A stretch of 48,404 nt of DNA from Alphaproteobacteria bacterium (GCA_024227565.1 JAAEUE010000129.1:1-48404), one strand, 5' to 3'; shown: positions 1 to 8,310, numbered from the stretch's first letter. The notes: generated by a model from the letters alone, not told the origin. Made by a program: numbers and translations.

Positions 1-81
1 CATGGATTCTCCCCGTTTCCAGCGATCCCATATCTCAGCCTTCTGTTCGGCTGTAAAATAGATCCGACGCTTGTAACTCAT
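1..81 (-). CDS. IS30-family transposase, N-terminal fragment
   Basis: Only the first 27 codons are inside the window. They begin MSYKRRIYFTAEQ and continue to WDRWKRGES, which matches the N-terminal helix-turn-helix region of alphaproteobacterial IS30-type DDE transposases. The protein would bind the element's terminal repeats and catalyse transposition. The start is the ATG at 81-79. The catalytic DDE domain is beyond the left edge, so whether the gene is intact cannot be judged. Confidence 0.75.
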   Translation of the reverse strand, partial: MSYKRRIYFTAEQKAEIWDRWKRGESM

Positions 82-141
82 TCCAACACTCCATCTTTCC
101 ATCAAAGATTAAAGTGTTGCGTCGACCCATTGAGATCACCG
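1..141 (-). mobile_element. Left end of an IS30-family insertion sequence (truncated by window edge)
   Basis: The minus strand reads, from about 141 downward, a terminus-like stretch containing GGTCGACGCAACAC and then the transposase start at 81. The IS30 left end known from E. coli carries a closely similar GGTCAACGCAACA core just upstream of its transposase, so the outer boundary is placed near 139-143. The other end lies outside the window, so neither the paired inverted repeat nor a target duplication can be checked. The boundary is an estimate. Confidence 0.65.
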
Positions 142-404
142 CCAATAGGCGACACTATTGAACTTCAACTATCCCAGGCAGCACTGCCGGTTTTGGTCCA
201 TTACTCTTCCATTGAGTGACCGCCCGCGCAAAAAACGCGCGCTGGGCTTGTGATAAAAACTTGCGCAGGGTTGAGACATTGTCCCTGATCATTCCAATGC
301 CTGCAATTGACCTATGGCGCTTCGGCGCATATCGTCCGATTTGTGGGGATCGGCTCCTAGTTGGAATTGCCGGTATGGGCCCGGCGACTCCCCGGAGACG
401 ATGA
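142..404. other. Flank of the insertion sequence, no supported gene
   Basis: No gene is supported between the IS30 end and the GTG start at 405. Open frames on both strands here have no recognisable protein signature and overlap the next gene antisense. The stretch may be a junction left by IS insertion. Confidence 0.5.
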
Positions 405-842
405 GTGAGTGATGATATGGAGATCAAGGGGCCAAACTGGACTCTGCCGAAGCATTTTGGCGAGTCGGATGCCGAGTTCGATGGGGAGGACTTTAGCGCA
501 TTACTTATTTTGGTTTTGCGGCAGTTACATGATGCATTTCCCGATAGTGTCGATCTAAACAATCATAACCAGATCGTTGAAGATCACAGAGAGATGGGCC
601 AGTTGTGGAGCTGGCTAAAGGCACAGGGCGTTGCGAACGGCGGGCTCGCAAATTGCTCGCTCACCCTTTCGGGCAAACAATCGTATGACGCGGCTTTGCA
701 TGAGCTGCCCACATTGGCCGCTTTGCTTGCCCAACCGCACGGGAAGCTTGAGGGAGCAGATGCTGGACGCCTCTTGATTGCTGTTCTGCGGCATCAGTTT
801 CTCAAGTTTGGTCAAAAAACCAAAAACCTCGATTGCACCTGA
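405..842 (+). CDS. Hypothetical protein, 145 aa
   Basis: Not recognised. The GTG start at 405 is preceded by GGAG about seven bases upstream. The protein is acidic at its N-terminus and then mostly predicted helical. The middle part (about residues 30-95: LILVLRQLHDAFP, then LWSWLKAQGVA, then SLTLSGKQSYD) resembles the layout of small winged-helix domains, where a short helix pair is followed by a beta-hairpin ending in a serine/threonine-rich SLT segment. That comparison is by eye only. There is no signal peptide or membrane segment. It lies alone between an insertion sequence and a convergent small gene, so context gives no role. Confidence 0.55.
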   Translation: MSDDMEIKGPNWTLPKHFGESDAEFDGEDFSALLILVLRQLHDAFPDSVDLNNHNQIVEDHREMGQLWSWLKAQGVANGGLANCSLTLSGKQSYDAALHELPTLAALLAQPHGKLEGADAGRLLIAVLRHQFLKFGQKTKNLDCT

Positions 843-892
843 CTATTGCGGCGTTTTTAATGGAGAGTATCGGCGCCGAACCGTTTGATGTT

Positions 893-1105
893 CTACCCCT
901 CCTGATCCAGACGGTCAGATAGAGCGAGAACTGCAGTGTGGAGCAAATAAGTCTCAAAGTTTAGTCCGAGTTTTTGAGCACGAGCCCTCGCGTCTAGCGC
1001 TGTATCCAAGATGGCCCGAACTTCCAGTTCTTGGGGCGGGAACACGTTGTTCGCCGTTTCCGGGACCGGCTCGGATGATTGCTTATCAAACTCAATTACA
1101 GACAT
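893..1105 (-). CDS. Small hypothetical protein, 70 aa
   Basis: Not recognised. An upstream in-frame start exists at 1171, but the ATG at 1105 is preferred because GGAGG lies six bases before it. The product starts MSVIEFDKQSSEP. It has a disordered acidic first 25 residues and then one amphipathic helical region (ELEVRAILDTALDARARAQK) ending in a second helix (LLHTAVLALSDRL). The size and helix layout fit a small DNA-binding or antitoxin-like protein, but no partner gene is adjacent. It runs convergent to the 405-842 gene. Confidence 0.5.
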   Translation of the reverse strand: MSVIEFDKQSSEPVPETANNVFPPQELEVRAILDTALDARARAQKLGLNFETYLLHTAVLALSDRLDQEG

Positions 1106-1417
1106 AGCGGCCTCCGTCTGTGTCGGAGATTCGAATGTTGGCGGTTTCCACACTGCCCGCCGCCGACCCATGGCTGCTACGCCGGAGAAAACCAGAATCG
1201 AGCAAATGCCCGATTGCCGCCATACGCCCCAACCTCAATCGCCTTGAGTGTACAGCAAAACAAATGCCAGCAAAAACGCATATTTTTGCAGGCTAAACCT
1301 GCGTTAAAGCCAGATGGTTCATTGTGCCCAGCGCTCAAAACCGGCATGGTGTGTTGGGGAGCTGAGGCAAGCTCGTGGGGATAGGCTTCGCCTTCATTTA
1401 TCTGGTGAGGTAGCCCG
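1106..1417. other. Intergenic region between divergent small gene and LysR gene
   Basis: No coding region is supported across these roughly 310 bases. Short open frames on both strands overlap one another and show no protein signature. The stretch must hold the divergent promoters for the 70-aa gene and the LysR gene at 1418. No clear operator dyad was seen. Confidence 0.45.
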
Positions 1418-2305
1418 ATGATTGATTGGGATCTCTGGCGCACCGTCGAAGAGCTCGGCTTTTCCGGATCGTTCGCGGGGGCTGCAAAGCGCCTAAAGGT
1501 CGACGCCACAACGGTAAAACGGAGAATGGAGACGGTCGAACAAGCACTGGGGCGCCAGCTTTTTCGGCGACAATCTGGCTTCCTGGTTCCCACACCAGCT
1601 TGCAAGAAAGCTCTCGATGATGTGAGAGTTGCCGCCAAGCATCTTGAACTGGCCCAAACGAGATTGGCACCAGAGCTTGAGCACAGAATGTGGCGAAGGA
1701 TCGTGATTACATCGCTCACGTACATTTGTGATCGGTTGTTGGGCCCAGCTGCGGGAAGGCTCGATGCTGACCCCAGGTTGCGGATTGAGATCGTTGGAGG
1801 CGATCGCAATCTCGACCTTGGGAATGAGCGAGCAGCTGACATGGCGCTAAGAATGGGGTCCGTCTCGATCACCGGCGTATCCTCGTGGCACATCGCAGAT
1901 ATCGACTACTCAACTTACGTTGCAAAAGACACATCCGCCACGGATTGCCCTTGGGCGACGCTGGATAGATCCCACTCCCACCTAGCGGAGGTGCGCTTGC
2001 CTGAACAGCATGCGGGTGGTGAGGGTGTTCGTTTTACGACTACGACCATGACAACATTGGAGAGCATCATTGCAGCATCTGCTGCCAAGGGTATTTTGCC
2101 GAATTTCATCGGAGATCAAAACACCAATCTAATGGTGTTGGAAGATCACCCGTCACTTGTTCGACCGCTCTCGTTGCTGTGGCGGGACGACATAGCCGAA
2201 GAGCATCAGTTCGGGACAATTGTGTGTTGGATTGTGAATGAGGTCTCCAGATGCGCGCGCGCAACCGAGCAGGCCAACGATTTGTTAAAAAAATTCGAAA
2301 AGTAG
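1418..2305 (+). CDS. LysR-family transcriptional regulator
   Basis: This is a 295-aa protein of normal length for the LysR family. Residues 4-62 form the winged helix-turn-helix: the SFAGAAKRLKVDATTVKRRM segment is the recognition region, followed by EQALGRQLFRR and the wing. Residues 90-290 correspond to the periplasmic-binding-protein-like effector domain, but this part is divergent and no ligand can be inferred. The opening MIDWDLWRTVEELG matches the subgroup of alphaproteobacterial LysR proteins that begin with a DW motif. It has no obvious divergently transcribed target; the next gene ends tail-to-tail 360 bases away. Base composition is less GC-rich than the genes to the right, consistent with an accessory region. 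Confidence 0.85.
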   Translation: MIDWDLWRTVEELGFSGSFAGAAKRLKVDATTVKRRMETVEQALGRQLFRRQSGFLVPTPACKKALDDVRVAAKHLELAQTRLAPELEHRMWRRIVITSLTYICDRLLGPAAGRLDADPRLRIEIVGGDRNLDLGNERAADMALRMGSVSITGVSSWHIADIDYSTYVAKDTSATDCPWATLDRSHSHLAEVRLPEQHAGGEGVRFTTTTMTTLESIIAASAAKGILPNFIGDQNTNLMVLEDHPSLVRPLSLLWRDDIAEEHQFGTIVCWIVNEVSRCARATEQANDLLKKFEK

Positions 2306-2666
2306 CGCGACTTAGTGGAGAAGTGCCAAGTTGCCCCGTGGGACGATAAGAATCCACAATTGCAACGCCCAGTGACTTCAAATCCGAATTTTTGGCTCAA
2401 CCAGCTGCGAGAGTCTGGAACGGGTCATTTTCGCCCGTAAGCTAACGGTGAGTTTCGGGTGTAGTTCAGACACCCATCGTCTGCTTGCGGCTGCACCCTC
2501 GCCGCCGAGTGCGCTGATCAAGAGCAACCTCCGATCAGACAGAATCGTCTGAGCGGAGATAAGTTGCTCGCCTGTAACGAAAATCTAGGGCATCTTCCGC
2601 TCAACATGAGCGGAAGATGCCCTAGATGCGTGCCCCAGGCCTCGGCCGCCGCCCACGCAAGCCAAC
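2306..2666. other. Intergenic region with strong hairpin
   Basis: About 360 bases separate the LysR stop from the stop of the convergent methyltransferase gene. No gene is supported. The only clear structure is the long hairpin at 2583-2627, listed separately. Confidence 0.6.
2583..2627 (-). terminator. Probable transcription terminator for the mttB-like gene
   Basis: Perfect 21-base arms (2583-2603 and 2607-2627) flank a three-base loop, giving an exceptionally stable stem. On the minus strand the stem is followed by ATTTTCG, a short T-run, and it begins 40 bases after the stop of the minus-strand methyltransferase gene. This fits a rho-independent terminator reading leftward. A plus-strand role for the LysR transcript is possible but lacks a T-run. 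Confidence 0.7.
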
Positions 2667-4235
2667 CTACTTCGGCCGCACACTCTCTTCGGGCAGCAGC
2701 ACGTTAAATTTATCGCGGATGGCTTTGTCCACGTCTGCCGGGATGTGCCCCGGGAAGTAGGTGGAGAGGATCTCCTTCTTCCGCGCCGTCGCCTTTTTCA
2801 CGATGTCGGGCTTGCCCGCTTCGTTCCATTCCTTCGGGCTCATGCGGGTTGCCAGCTCGGGGTAGACATATTCTGTCTGCATCAACGACAAGGTCTGATC
2901 TGAGCCCAGGAAATGGCCCGGCCCTTCCAGGCAAACCTCGCGGATGATGTCCACGGACAGGGTGGCGTCATTCACCTCGATGCCGCGCACATTGCGGTTG
3001 ATCGCGCCGATCATGTCGTTGTCGATCAACAGGCTCTCCAGGCAGAAGCCCAGCAAGCTGGCATGCATACCAACGGACTCATAAACCATGTTGAGGCCGG
3101 AGGCGCCAACCAGGGCGGCCGTCAGACCCTTCTCATAACCGGCTTGAATGTCGGGCATCTCCGCATCGCACATGCCGGCGGCCGAGCCGGTGGGCAGGCC
3201 ATAGAACTGGCCCATCTGCGCACAAGCGGCTGTCAGCAGAGCCTGTTCGCCGGACCCGCCCGACATGGCGCCGGTGCGCAAGTCGGACACGAAAGGCCAG
3301 GGGCCAAAGATCGCCGGGGCGCCGGGCGAGATTGCATTTACGTATGTGAGGCCGGCCAGGCACTCGGCCACTTGCAGCACCACGGCACCGGCCAATGCGG
3401 CAGGGCTGGTGGCGCCGGCTTGCCCGGCGGAAAGCAGCAATACCGGCATGCCACCCAGAATCGCCGTCTCCAGGCAGGCGCAGGCATCCTCGGCCCACTT
3501 CATGGGCGGCACCACGAAACAGCACGACATGGAAACGAACGGCTTGGCGCGCCAGGCCTCTTCGCTGCCGGCGATCATGTGGCACATCTCCAACACGTCG
3601 GTCACATGCTGCGGCATCACCATGCTGGTGCCCACATGCTTGTTGGTGCCGGCCAGGGAGGCATAAGCGGTGTTGAAATCCATGTCGCGCGGGTCCTCGA
3701 TATCCCGCGGCACAACCGAACGCTGGAAGTAGTGAATGTGCTCGCAATTATCCACAATGCGCGCGGCGTCATAGAGATCGTGCAGGAAGCTTTCCCGGTA
3801 TGTGTTTGTCTCCGGCTCGGCGATATGGACGGCAGCACCCGCCGTACCGAAATAGACCTTCTTGCCGCACGGCTCGATGTCGTGCACCGGATCGCGGCCA
3901 TGCAGGGTGAACCTGTAGTTGGCCTTCTCCAGGGTCTCGGCAATCACCTTGCGGGGGAAATACATCCGGCCGTTCTCGTAACGGCAGCCCACGCTGGTGA
4001 GATATTCGATCCCGCTGGGGATGGTGTCGCTGATGCCCACCGTCTCCAAAATCTCAAGCGCTGATTCATGAATCCGCTCCTGCTCTGCGCGGCTGAGCGG
4101 CTGATACTTGCCGCCGACCATGCCAGGTTTCACCGCAGCTTCTTCGCGGGGAATAGGCGCAGCGCGCATTTCCTGTCTGGCTTTGCGTCCACCGCGGCGG
4201 CGGCTTGTCTCTTTAGTGTCGTCAGCGACGCCCAT
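2667..4235 (-). CDS. Trimethylamine methyltransferase (MttB) family protein, copy 1
   Basis: This 522-aa protein belongs to the MttB superfamily, whose characterised members move a methyl group from a quaternary or tertiary amine (trimethylamine, glycine betaine, proline betaine, carnitine) to a corrinoid protein. The family TIM-barrel is recognisable from LSRAEQERIHESALEILETV (about residue 47) through GPGHFLGSDQTL near the C-terminus. No in-frame amber codon marks a pyrrolysine, so it belongs to the non-pyrrolysine branch; its substrate cannot be read off. The ATG at 4235 is chosen over an upstream TTG (4262) because AGGA sits eight bases before it. A basic, probably disordered stretch of about 40 residues precedes the barrel. 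It is divergent from a LysR gene that is the likely regulator. No corrinoid-protein or RamA-type gene is in the window. Confidence 0.85.
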   Translation of the reverse strand: MGVADDTKETSRRRGGRKARQEMRAAPIPREEAAVKPGMVGGKYQPLSRAEQERIHESALEILETVGISDTIPSGIEYLTSVGCRYENGRMYFPRKVIAETLEKANYRFTLHGRDPVHDIEPCGKKVYFGTAGAAVHIAEPETNTYRESFLHDLYDAARIVDNCEHIHYFQRSVVPRDIEDPRDMDFNTAYASLAGTNKHVGTSMVMPQHVTDVLEMCHMIAGSEEAWRAKPFVSMSCCFVVPPMKWAEDACACLETAILGGMPVLLLSAGQAGATSPAALAGAVVLQVAECLAGLTYVNAISPGAPAIFGPWPFVSDLRTGAMSGGSGEQALLTAACAQMGQFYGLPTGSAAGMCDAEMPDIQAGYEKGLTAALVGASGLNMVYESVGMHASLLGFCLESLLIDNDMIGAINRNVRGIEVNDATLSVDIIREVCLEGPGHFLGSDQTLSLMQTEYVYPELATRMSPKEWNEAGKPDIVKKATARKKEILSTYFPGHIPADVDKAIRDKFNVLLPEESVRPK

Positions 4236-4333
4236 TGGAGTGATCCTATCAGTGGCACGCAAAACTTTTGCGCCAATTGCGAACTTTGTCGAGTTTTGGC
4301 CTAAATCCGTCGCCCGCGATATATGAAATTTCT

Positions 4334-4422
4334 CACCGTCCGGTGAAACTCAATCACCAGGGGATGATAGAATTTGGGCCGAGAATCCCTGATTTCTAGG
4401 GATTTTCAGAAATTCAGCCCAA
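4334..4422. promoter_or_regulatory. Nested dyads in the mttB1/lysR intergenic region, candidate LysR operators
   Basis: Three inverted repeats lie between the divergent genes. They are CACCG-TC-CGGTG at 4334-4345 (extendable to TTTC/GAAA-like flanks), AATCCCT-N7-AGGGATT at 4384-4404, and outer arms TTGGGC/GCCCAA at 4374-4379 and 4417-4422. LysR proteins typically bind interrupted dyads in the divergent promoter of their own gene. Assignment to this regulator is inference. Confidence 0.5.
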
Positions 4423-4441
4423 GAAGCTAAGGTGAGTTAAA

Positions 4442-5383
4442 GTGGCCAGACGCAAACTTCCTCCAATGCGTGCCCTCATGGCGTTCGAAGCGGTTGCCAG
4501 AACCAGCTCTTTTCGGACCGCGGCCGATGAGTTGAATGTGACCCGTTCAGCCGTCAGCCATCAGATCCGGGCGCTGGAAGAGCAGCTCGGGATGTCTCTT
4601 TTCAAGCGCGACAAACGCCCGGTGGAAATGACCGAAGCAGGCATGAGCTACTTCCCGGTGGTGCGCGAGGCCTTCGACAAGATCGAAGAGCAAACCCGCA
4701 TCTTCACCGATGACAGCATGGATCATGAACTCACCGTGCAGACCTATGTGACCGTGGCGCTGAAATGGCTGATCCCCCGGCTCTATGACTTTGAACAGCG
4801 CTATCCGCAAATGCAGGTGCGGCTTTCGACTTCCTATCTGGATTGGGAGCTGGACCGGGGCAATGTGGATGTGGGCTTCATCCTCTCGCGCCGCCGCATG
4901 AACGGGCTGCATTCAAGCAAGTTGTTCAAGTCTGGCCTGGCACCGGTGTGCAGCCCGAAGCTGCTGAAGGGCAAGAATGCCATCAAGACACCTGAGGATC
5001 TGCGCAAGCACACCCTGATCCACGTCTACACGGCTGAGGAAGATTGGCAGACCTGGCTTGATGAAGCCGGCCTGGGAGATTTGAAGCCGTCGCGGCGCCT
5101 GGCGTTCGACAGCTATGTGATGGCGCTGCAGGCGGCGGCTGACAGCAAGGGGGTGGCCATCGCCATGTGGCCGTTCGCGGCGGAAGATATCGGCACCGGG
5201 CAGTTGGTGTGCCCGTTTGAACTGCAGGTGCCGTGCAAGCACTCCTGGCAGATCGTCTGCGAGACGGCGCACAAGCACAAATCGAAGATCCAGAAGTTCG
5301 AACGCTGGCTGCGGCGGCAGATTTCAGAAGATCCCACCGTGTCGGGTTTCCCGAGCGGTGAACCACAAGACCCTACCATTTGA
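4442..5383 (+). CDS. LysR-family regulator, GcvA-like subgroup
   Basis: This 313-aa LysR regulator starts at a GTG preceded by AAGGTGAG. The helix-turn-helix covers residues about 8-65: FEAVARTSSFRTAADELN, then VTRSAVSHQIRALEEQLG, then LFKRDKRPVEMTEAG. This is the pattern of the GcvA/amino-acid-responsive subgroup. The effector-binding domain follows at about residues 95-295. The gene sits between two MttB-family genes, divergent from copy 1 and only 22 bases upstream of copy 2 on the same strand. That placement strongly suggests it controls both in response to the methylated substrate or a breakdown product. The C-terminal 20 residues are an unstructured extension. Confidence 0.88.
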   Translation: MARRKLPPMRALMAFEAVARTSSFRTAADELNVTRSAVSHQIRALEEQLGMSLFKRDKRPVEMTEAGMSYFPVVREAFDKIEEQTRIFTDDSMDHELTVQTYVTVALKWLIPRLYDFEQRYPQMQVRLSTSYLDWELDRGNVDVGFILSRRRMNGLHSSKLFKSGLAPVCSPKLLKGKNAIKTPEDLRKHTLIHVYTAEEDWQTWLDEAGLGDLKPSRRLAFDSYVMALQAAADSKGVAIAMWPFAAEDIGTGQLVCPFELQVPCKHSWQIVCETAHKHKSKIQKFERWLRRQISEDPTVSGFPSGEPQDPTI

Positions 5384-5405
5384 CAGGCTGAAGGATGATG
5401 CGCCC

Positions 5406-6980
5406 ATGAGCGATGTGGCAGAGCCAAGCCGACACAAAGGCCGCCGCAAAGGCAGCAGGCGGGCCAGGAACCGTGCCGTGAGTGCTGCGCCGGTGAAGAT
5501 CGAACAGCCGCCCTGGCAACAGCCGCGCAACCCCTTCCCGCCCATGAAGCTGATCTCCGATGATGAGGTCGAGGCGATCCACAACGCCTCTCTGCAGGTG
5601 CTGGAAGAAATCGGCATGGACTTCATCAACGATGAAGCCCGGGCCATTTTGAAGGCGGCCGGGGCTTATGTGGACCCTGATTCAGAGCGCGTGCGGTTTG
5701 ACCGGACCTTGGTTGAAGAAACCATCAAAACCTGCCCCCCCGAGTTCACAGTCCATGCCCGCAACCCTGAGCGCAACACACGCATGGGCGGCGATTGGGT
5801 GATCTATTGCCCCGTGGCGAGCCCGCCCAATTCCCATGATATGGACGGCGGGCGCCGCACCGGCAACACCAAGGACTTCCAGAACCTCCTGCGGCTCAGC
5901 CAATATTTCAACATTCTCCACGCTGCCGGTGGCTACCCGGTGGAGCCGGTGGACCGCCATGCCTCCACGCGCCATCTGGATTGCCTGCGCGATTTCATCC
6001 GCCTCACCGACAAGACCTTCCATGCCTATTCCCTAGGCCAGGAGCGCATTACAGACGGCATTGAGATGACACGGATTGCCCGCGGCGTCTCGGCTGAGCA
6101 GCTTGAGACGGAGCCCTCCCTGTTTTCCGTGATCAACACATCTTCGCCGCTGAGGCTCGACACGCCCATGCTCAACGGCATTCTCAACATGTCGGCCGCG
6201 GGCCAGATCATTGTCGTCACGCCCTTCACCCTTGCCGGCGCCATGGCCCCGGTCACCCTGGCGGGCGCGCTGGCCCAGCAGAATGCTGAGGCCCTGGCCG
6301 GCATGGTGATGACCCAGCTCGTGCGCCCCGGCGCCCCGGTGATCTATGGCGGTTTCACCTCGAATGTGGATATGAAGTCCGGCGCCCCGGCGTTTGGCAC
6401 ACCGGAATACATGAAGACCGCCATTGTGGGCGGCCAGCTGGCGCGGCGCTATCGGGTTCCCTACCGCACTTCCAACGTGAACGCGGCCAATACGGTGGAC
6501 GCCCAGGCGGCCTATGAATCCGTCTTCTCCCTGTGGGGTCTCACCATGGGTCATGGCAATATGATCAAGCATGCCGCCGGCTGGATGGAGGGGGGCTTGC
6601 AGGCTTCGTTTGAGAAGATGGTGCTGGATGTGGATCTGCTGCAGATGACGGCGGAGTTCTTAAAACCCATGAAGGTGGACGATGCCGAATTGGCCCTGGA
6701 GGCCATGCGCGATGTGGGGCCGGGTGGTCATTTCTTCGGCACGCAACACACCCAGGACCGCTACAAGGATGCGTTCTACTCTCCCATCATCTCCGACTGG
6801 CGCAATTCGGAAAGCTGGGCGGAAGGGGGCAGCCCCACCGCCATGCAGAAGGCCAACACGGTGTGGAAGCAGGCCCTGGCCGATTACGAGCAGCCCTATC
6901 TGGACCCGGCCATTGCCGAGGAGGTCGATGCCTTCGTCGCCCGCCGCACTGAAGAGGGCGGGGCGCCAGTCGATTTTTGA
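5406..6980 (+). CDS. Trimethylamine methyltransferase (MttB) family protein, copy 2
   Basis: The second MttB-superfamily protein has 524 aa. The ATG at 5406 has AAGGA about ten bases upstream; longer open frame before it overlaps the LysR gene and is unlikely to be coding. Like copy 1, it has a basic N-terminal extension (KGRRKGSRRARNRAV) and then the barrel, starting near LISDDEVEAIHNASLQVLEE and ending with GPGGHFFGTQHTQDRY and a helical tail. The two copies share the family framework but differ widely, so they probably act on different substrates or work as a pair. No pyrrolysine codon is present. It is translated as part of a tight run: LysR, this gene, RidA (1-base gap) and dehydrogenase (4-base overlap). 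Confidence 0.87.
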   Translation: MSDVAEPSRHKGRRKGSRRARNRAVSAAPVKIEQPPWQQPRNPFPPMKLISDDEVEAIHNASLQVLEEIGMDFINDEARAILKAAGAYVDPDSERVRFDRTLVEETIKTCPPEFTVHARNPERNTRMGGDWVIYCPVASPPNSHDMDGGRRTGNTKDFQNLLRLSQYFNILHAAGGYPVEPVDRHASTRHLDCLRDFIRLTDKTFHAYSLGQERITDGIEMTRIARGVSAEQLETEPSLFSVINTSSPLRLDTPMLNGILNMSAAGQIIVVTPFTLAGAMAPVTLAGALAQQNAEALAGMVMTQLVRPGAPVIYGGFTSNVDMKSGAPAFGTPEYMKTAIVGGQLARRYRVPYRTSNVNAANTVDAQAAYESVFSLWGLTMGHGNMIKHAAGWMEGGLQASFEKMVLDVDLLQMTAEFLKPMKVDDAELALEAMRDVGPGGHFFGTQHTQDRYKDAFYSPIISDWRNSESWAEGGSPTAMQKANTVWKQALADYEQPYLDPAIAEEVDAFVARRTEEGGAPVDF

Positions 6981-6981
6981 T

Positions 6982-7374
6982 ATGGTCAAACATCTCAACT
7001 TTCCAGACATCGTCGACAGTGATGCTCCGTTCACGAGCGTTGTGGTGGATGACCGCTATGCCTTCATTGCGGGCGTGGTGGCCGCAGATACGGTGGCCGG
7101 TCAGGCATTGCTGGGCGACATTGCGGCGGAAACCGGCGAGGTGATGGAAACCATCGGTAGGCTGTTGGCGAAAATTGATCTGGCGATGAGCGATATCGTG
7201 AGGGTTGACGTGCACCTCACAGACATCAACCAGATGGACGCGATGAACCAGATTTATCGCACCTTCTTTGACGAGGGTGCGCATCCTGCACGCACCTGTG
7301 TGCAGTCGGAGGGCCTTTATGGGGGGAGTCTGGTGGAAGTGACCTGTGTGGCAAGATTGAGAGACCTTGCATGA
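6982..7374 (+). CDS. RidA/YjgF-family protein
   Basis: This 130-aa protein belongs to the RidA (YjgF/YER057c/UK114) family, trimeric enzymes that hydrolyse reactive enamine/imine intermediates to ketones. The ATG at 6982 follows the previous stop by one base. Family features visible are YAFIAGVVAADTVAG near the N-terminus, the helical QALLGDIAAETGEVMETIGRL region with DIVRVDVHLTDINQMDAMN, and the C-terminal HPARTCVQSEGLYGGSLVEV. The usual catalytic Arg in the PARTC-type motif is present. In a catabolic operon with amine-acting enzymes and a dehydrogenase, a RidA subtype would clear an imine or enamine product. That substrate link is inference. Confidence 0.88.
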   Translation: MVKHLNFPDIVDSDAPFTSVVVDDRYAFIAGVVAADTVAGQALLGDIAAETGEVMETIGRLLAKIDLAMSDIVRVDVHLTDINQMDAMNQIYRTFFDEGAHPARTCVQSEGLYGGSLVEVTCVARLRDLA

Positions 7375-8285
7375 ACTATGGATTTGTGGGCCTGGGCAAC
7401 CTGGGGGCCAAGTTGGCCGCGACCCTTTTGCGTGGCGGCGTCTCCGTCAAGGTTTTCGATCTCAATCAAGAGGCGGTGGATAAAGCCAGCGCGCTGGGCG
7501 CAGAAGCTGCCCCGTCTGTCGCGGCGGCAGCTGCAGATGTGGACGGACTGATCACCTGCCTGCCGTCGCCGGCGGCCAGTGAGGCGGTGGTTGCAGGGCC
7601 GGATGGCGCTTTTGCCCACATGAAGCCCGGCGCCACCTGGATTGAGATGAGCACGTTGGGCGTGGACGATATCAAACGCCTTGCCGCCCGAGCTGCTGAG
7701 CATGGCCTGGAAACGCTGGAAACACCTCTTACGGGCGGCGTTCACCGGGCGGTGACCGGTGACATGACCATACTGGCTGGCGGCGCCGACGACACTCTGA
7801 ATGCACACCGGCCAGCATTAGAGATCATGAGTGGGCAGATCGTGCACATGGGGCCGATTGGTTCTGCCTCCCTCATCAAGGTGATCAGCAACATGCTTTG
7901 CCTGATAGATCTGGTGGCCGCCGGGGAAGCCCTGTCGCTGGCCAAGGCCGGCGGACTGGATCTCGGCAAGGCTTATGAGGCCATCAAGGCCAGCTCTGGC
8001 AACAGCCAGGAGTTCGAAGACTGGGCGCCGGTCATCCTCAATGGCAGCCTCAATACCGGCTTCACCCTTGATTTGGGGTGCAAGGACCTCGGCTTTGTCT
8101 CTGCTCTGGGGCGCAGCCATGGTGTGCCCTTGAAGCTCTCCGCGCTGGTGGAGCAACTGTTCATCGAAGCCCGAGCCAAGCATGGCGGCAGTGCCTGGAC
8201 GCCCCATGTGATCAAAATGATGGAAGATGCAACGGGTCTGGAACTGCGTGCAGACGGCTTCGACGACGTTATTCCCAAAGACTGA
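7371..8285 (+). CDS. NAD(P)-dependent oxidoreductase, 3-hydroxyisobutyrate dehydrogenase family
   Basis: This 304-aa protein is a beta-hydroxyacid dehydrogenase. The Rossmann motif GFVGLGNLG opens the protein. The substrate-binding TPLTGGVHRAVTG sits at residues 118-130, and the catalytic lysine is K170 in the SLIKVISNML segment. The all-alpha C-terminal domain follows. Its ATG overlaps the RidA stop by four bases (ATGA), so the two are translationally coupled and belong to the MttB operon. Characterised relatives oxidise 3-hydroxyisobutyrate, tartronate semialdehyde, 6-phosphogluconate-like acids or dihydroxypropanesulfonate; the exact substrate here is unknown. It probably ends the operon, since an 84-base gap with a possible promoter follows. 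Confidence 0.87.
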   Translation: MNYGFVGLGNLGAKLAATLLRGGVSVKVFDLNQEAVDKASALGAEAAPSVAAAAADVDGLITCLPSPAASEAVVAGPDGAFAHMKPGATWIEMSTLGVDDIKRLAARAAEHGLETLETPLTGGVHRAVTGDMTILAGGADDTLNAHRPALEIMSGQIVHMGPIGSASLIKVISNMLCLIDLVAAGEALSLAKAGGLDLGKAYEAIKASSGNSQEFEDWAPVILNGSLNTGFTLDLGCKDLGFVSALGRSHGVPLKLSALVEQLFIEARAKHGGSAWTPHVIKMMEDATGLELRADGFDDVIPKD

Positions 8286-8310
8286 GCGCTGTTCCGACCG
8301 ATAGTGTGAT

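Noticed and set aside
155..562. 135-aa minus-strand frame near the insertion sequence
   Set aside because: No similarity to transposases or other families was recognised, and it overlaps the better-supported gene at 405-842.
2913..4064. 383-aa plus-strand open frame opposite mttB1
   Set aside because: It is entirely antisense to the MttB-family gene, with a His/Gly-rich composition typical of shadow frames.
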